Assembly: GCA_050084985.1 (NCBI GenBank)
Contig: JBITNC010000001.1
Location: forward strand, 96,658,001 to 96,722,000
Origin: Nageia nagi
Lineage: Eukaryota; Pinophyta
Length of the DNA: 64,000 nucleotides
Reading direction: 5' to 3'
Under the pieces are notes generated by a model, which made no database searches, had not been told where the DNA came from, and saw only the letters and a list, made by a program, of their open reading frames with translations. Positions 60,468 to 64,000 of this stretch are shown here, piece by piece; within the stretch, counting starts at the first letter, position 1; each line of letters opens with the position of its first letter. A program made the translations under genes and the position numbers.

Positions 60468-60722
60468 CAGCCCTTTGGGGTTACATGTAATGGCCCAGTT
60501 TTGATGCCTCCTTTGGGGGTTTACATGCGATGGCCAAGAGGACACACCCCTTTGGGGCTATATACGATAGCCCAGCGAGCACACCCCCTTTGGGGCTACA
60601 TGCAGTGGCCTAATTGATGCACCCCTTTGGGGCTAGGCATGGTAGGCACCCAACCAACCAACTCCCCTTGGAGTGTTGCACATGGCACTCTATAGGCCAA
60701 CCCTCCTTAGGGTTACGCATAG
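60468..60722. repeat. GC-rich 38-bp tandem repeat with CCCCTTTGGGG palindrome
   Basis: Seven units start at about 60470, 60508, 60547, 60585, 60622, 60663 and 60703. The core is CCCCTTTGGGG followed by CTACATGCRATGGCC. The last two units have changed cores (CTCCCCTTGGAG, CCTCCTTAGGG) that still pair in part. The block stands out against more than 80 % AT on both sides. Confidence 0.88.
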
Positions 60723-60755
60723 TGTTATGCCTCTCTTCTTAAAACTTGTTTTGTT

Positions 60756-60757
<2 letters not shown>

Positions 60758-60789
<32 letters not shown>
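60758..60789. repeat. (CA)n microsatellite
   Basis: About 32 bp of uninterrupted AC repeats in the leader of copy C. Confidence 0.95.
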
Positions 60790-60790
<1 letters not shown>

Positions 60791-61906
60791 TTTTTTTATA
60801 TTTATATTATTTTAAAGATTTTTTTATTAAGGTTTTTTATTAAAGTTTTTTTTAACATATATATATATATATGCCAAAACTTTATTTTTTTTAAAAAAAA
60901 AAAGAGGGGAAATTGAAAAAAAAAGGATCTTTTTTTTTAAAAAAAAGAGAGGGATTACTTTTAACTATAAGTATGAGTTTTTTTTTTAGGGTAATTATAA
61001 ACTTTGTTTTTTATTTTTTTTCTTTATTTGCTAATATTATCTTTTTATCTTAAGTGCAAGTTATTTTAGGGATTTTTTTTAACATGTCATTAAGATAAAA
61101 GTGGATTAATTATGCATAGTTTAGTAATTTTATACATGGATTAGTTTAATTAATTATGCATGAATAGATTAACTCTATGTATGTATAGATTAATGTTGTT
61201 TTATCTTGATGCTTGTTTATTGCTCATATCTGGTTGGATAATTTTTTGCATTATTTTTTGTCCTAATACATAACTCTAAATAGATAAATTTTTTAATGCA
61301 TGGTTTATTATTTTGACTTTATACTTGTGCTTGAATAAAATTCACTTAAATACTTACTTATGAATGTCATGCTAAATTGCAAATAAGGAATTATTTTAAG
61401 TCCATTTTTTAAGTAATAAGGGGGAGAATTCCTCATTTTTGATAATGAACCTTTGCAAAGAGATCCATTAGAGGTTGTAAAAAATCCCATTAGACTCTTA
61501 GGTTCATTTACTGTTATTTAAAATTAATGAACTTTTGTAAAGAGATCTACTTGTAACAAAATCCATTGGACTTTTTGGTTCATACTTATGGATGATGTGG
61601 GATGTAGTTTCATTTCTTAAAGCACTTTATTTTTTTTGCACTTTTACTTTATATGCAAAGTATGAAAACTTTGATAACCTTTTCCCCTTAAAATGAATAC
61701 ATCCATATTTTTTCTACAACATGACTTGTTTAGCGAGCCATGAGATGAGAATAAGGTAGATTGGAGCCTTTTAATTCGATGATCCAAATGATGAAAAGTT
61801 TATACTTCTTAATTTTACCTAAGTCTTTTATTGGTCTAGAATTATCTCCATATAGGTGGACAAACATGTGTGTAGTGATACCACATGTCCGTCCACCTAT
61901 TCACAA

Positions 61907-61954
61907 ATTATCTTGATAACATAGGAGGAAAATTGAAAACTTAATCAAGATAAT
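61907..61954 (+). ncRNA. Conserved stem-loop in the leader of copia copy C
   Basis: ATTATCTTGAT (61907-61917) and ATCAAGATAAT (61944-61954), perfect 11-bp arms, 26-nt loop, about 345 nt before gag. Same in A and B. Confidence 0.5.
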
Positions 61955-62298
61955 TAATTTGGCCAATCCAACATACATCACAACCTTGAAAAATATCTTG
62001 TACTTCTCCATATGAGAGTATATTGATGCCCAAGGGGAACTAGTTGTGGGTTTGTAGGACCTAGGCTCTTTGTGGGCATCCGGGTGAAGGCCTAATTTTA
62101 GACAAGAAAATAAGCCTCAACTTTTCCCTCTCTTCGATTATACTTGGTGGTGAAGATATTGGATGTATGATTATTATTCTTGTTAACAATCAAGTATTTG
62201 ATTTATTGATTAGTTCAAACATGTATTTGTATCATTAATATCTTTAAATTCATCATGTATGCTTACTTTGTTTATCTCCTTCATATTTTTTTGTAACA

Positions 62299-64000
62299 AT
62301 GGGAGACTCTTTTACACCCAAGCATATCTTGGATGGTTTCAACTATGGTATTTAGGAACCAAAGATGAAGGCAAAACTTCAAGCATGAAAAATTTCGATG
62401 ATTATCAATGAAAACAAAGTTCCTCCATCTAAAGAGAAGGAACTTGAAGCTTATAATACTAAGAATGATTTGATAACATCTATGATATTTCATATAATTT
62501 TAGATGAGATCCTTCTAATGATATCTTCTTCAAATACTGTAAAGGAAGCTTGGGATAAACTTAAGAGTTTCTACCTTGGTACTAAATTTTCTAGGATGTT
62601 CACCATTCTTTAGAAGTTATTTCAATCATGTAAGAGAAAAATTAAAGTGTGGCTATATATCTGAATAAGGTTATTGAACTTAGGACTTAGCTTGTGGGGT
62701 GTGGTTGCAATTAGATCAATAATGAGTTTCTAACTTTCATCATCCTCCAAAGCATATCTCTAAGTTTAATCAATTTGTGACTATTATTGGAACTAGACTT
62801 GATGATAAAAAAGAAGTGTTCTCCTTGGAAAATCTATAAAGGCTTCTCTTGAAGAATGAGAAAATACTTAACAATAAAATATTGGTCACCACTCTTATGA
62901 AGCCATTTGTGGCACTTAGTCCAATGAAACCTCATTTCAAAATGAAGAACCAAAACCCAAAGAAGGGTTCTTATGCTCCTAAGAAGAATTTCAAGAATGG
63001 TGGGAACAAGAAAAATTTTGATAATGGTAAGTATAAAAAAACCAAAGCCAAATTTGATGGAAATTATAATTTTTGTAATTGCTATGGTTGTAAAGAAGTT
63101 AATTGCTTTAAGAAAAAGAAAGATCAAAGTGAAAAAGGATATAAAAAACCAAATAAATCTAATAATAAGAGGAACAAGAATTCTACTTATGTTATTGCCT
63201 TTTACTCCAAGTCTTGAACTTTGGCAAATGATTAGATTATTGATTCTAGATGCACTAATCACATGTGTTTTAAAAAGGATAAGTTTGAAAACTTTTATAA
63301 GTATGAAAAAGATGCAGTTGTGATAGGTGATAGTTCAATCTTTGAAGTTTAAAGTATTGGGAGTGTGTTGATACAAGGTAAGATTCTTGAAAGTATGCTT
63401 TATATGTCTAAGCTTACTATTAATCTATTTTCTATAATTTTGGTTGCAAGGGAGGATTACTCCTTTGAGTTTAACTCACACTCTTGGTGCATGAAAAAGG
63501 ATCTTACCACTTTGGTGAAAGGTTCAATGCAAGATGACCTTTACATTATGGATCAATCTCTAATAAAGATGTGCTTTACAACTAACATTTGTTTCGAGAT
63601 GCAATCTTTGGCACCATAGGTTAGGCTACCTAAACCATAAGAATATTCAAGTCATGAAATACTATGAACTTGTGAAAGGTTTTTCTATAATATCACCTAC
63701 AATTGGTCTTTGTGAGAAGTGTATTCTAGGTAAAATGAATAGGTAAAAGTTTTCAAAAGATAAAGCAACTAGAGCAACTAAACCTCTTAGCTTGTTCATA
63801 CAGATTTGATGGGTCCATTTCCAACTAAATCATTTGAAGGAGTATCTTATGTCTTAACCTTTATTGATGACTTTAGCAAGATGACATTTGGCTATCTTAT
63901 AGAGCACAAAGATCAAACCTTTGATAGGTTCAAATATTTCAAAGCCTTGGTAGAAAATCAAACTAAATTCAAAATCAAGATGTTAGGATCTGATAATGGT
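62299..64000 (+). pseudogene. Copia gag-protease-integrase of copy C, disrupted and cut by the window end
   Basis: GAG starts at ATG 62299 (MGDSFTPKHILDGFNYG), then a stop. Further pieces: LITSMIFHIILDEILLMISS (62398-62613) and a basic C-terminal part at 62849-63217 with the zinc-knuckle remnant CNCYGCKEVNCFK. The protease site reads IIDSRCTNHMC (about 63238-63270), with Arg in place of the Gly of DSG. A GAG-pre-integrase stretch follows (HSWCMKKDLTTLVKGSMQDD, LYIMD), then the integrase start near 63700 (LCEKCILGKMNR) and, at the window end, KDQTFDRFKYFKALVE before a degraded DNG motif. It has more intact pieces than A or B but is still not translatable as one protein. Confidence 0.87.

Larger units (their letters stand above)
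59358..64000 (+). mobile_element. Ty1/copia element, copy C, runs off the window
   Basis: Same family as A and B, plus strand. LTR 59358-59828, perfect initiator-Met primer site, 2.5-kb leader with a 38-bp tandem repeat, CA microsatellite and conserved stem-loop, then gag (from 62299), protease and the start of integrase at the window edge. The rest of pol and the 3' LTR would lie outside. Confidence 0.88.

Overview
The window is plant nuclear DNA, very AT-rich and gene-poor. It consists mostly of old LTR retrotransposons, several of them nested, with a few host-gene loci between them. Two SAUR-type loci, intron-containing gene relics (MCM4-like), PPR-type relics, Ty1/copia elements with initiator-Met-type primer sites and a plant-mobile-domain (PMD) gene all point to a seed plant. 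The very low gene density and the many old, unremoved LTR elements suggest a large genome such as a gymnosperm; that last step is inference.

Layout: 1-3100 holds diverged tandem and higher-order AT-rich repeats. 5040-5513 is the only clearly intact host gene, a SAUR family gene with a TATA box and a canonical TGTCTC auxin-response element. 7785-16391 is a complete, fairly young LTR retrotransposon with a 5-bp target duplication, 834/833-bp LTRs, primer site and polypurine tract. It encodes only GAG on the minus strand, has no recognisable pol, and carries a broken three-exon PMD gene with its own TATA box on the opposite strand, three tandem-repeat arrays and clusters of a GC-rich palindromic motif. 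17829-26404 is an old, nearly full-length Ty1/copia element on the minus strand (copy A).

26405-35560 is mostly unrecognised AT-rich DNA with a degenerate small LTR element (31648-33345). 35568-38056 (copy E) is a minus-strand copia fragment into which a plus-strand relative of A (copy B, 38057-43024) has inserted or abutted. A second SAUR locus at 44531-45000 is a pseudogene: lost start, net 10-nt deletion, premature TAG. 46831-48060 is an unprocessed MCM4 pseudogene with recognisable introns. 49332-50215 is another LTR plus 3' internal piece of the A/B family (copy D). 51235-51290 repeats the SAUR promoter with no gene attached. 51990-52690 and 55440-56330 are two duplicated PPR pseudogenes separated by a Ty3/gypsy gag-protease remnant. 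56673-58920 is a copia fragment like E (copy F). 59358 to the window end is the 5' part of another A/B-family copia element (copy C) running off the window.

There are no operon-like relations. The shared themes are (i) a promoter block common to both SAUR loci and the orphan copy, (ii) one copia family (A, B, C, D) sharing an LTR palindrome and a conserved stem-loop in the long leader before gag, and (iii) decay dominated by transitions: all nine substitutions between the two LTRs of the gag-only element are transitions, and most stop codons in the pseudogenes are TAG or TGA.
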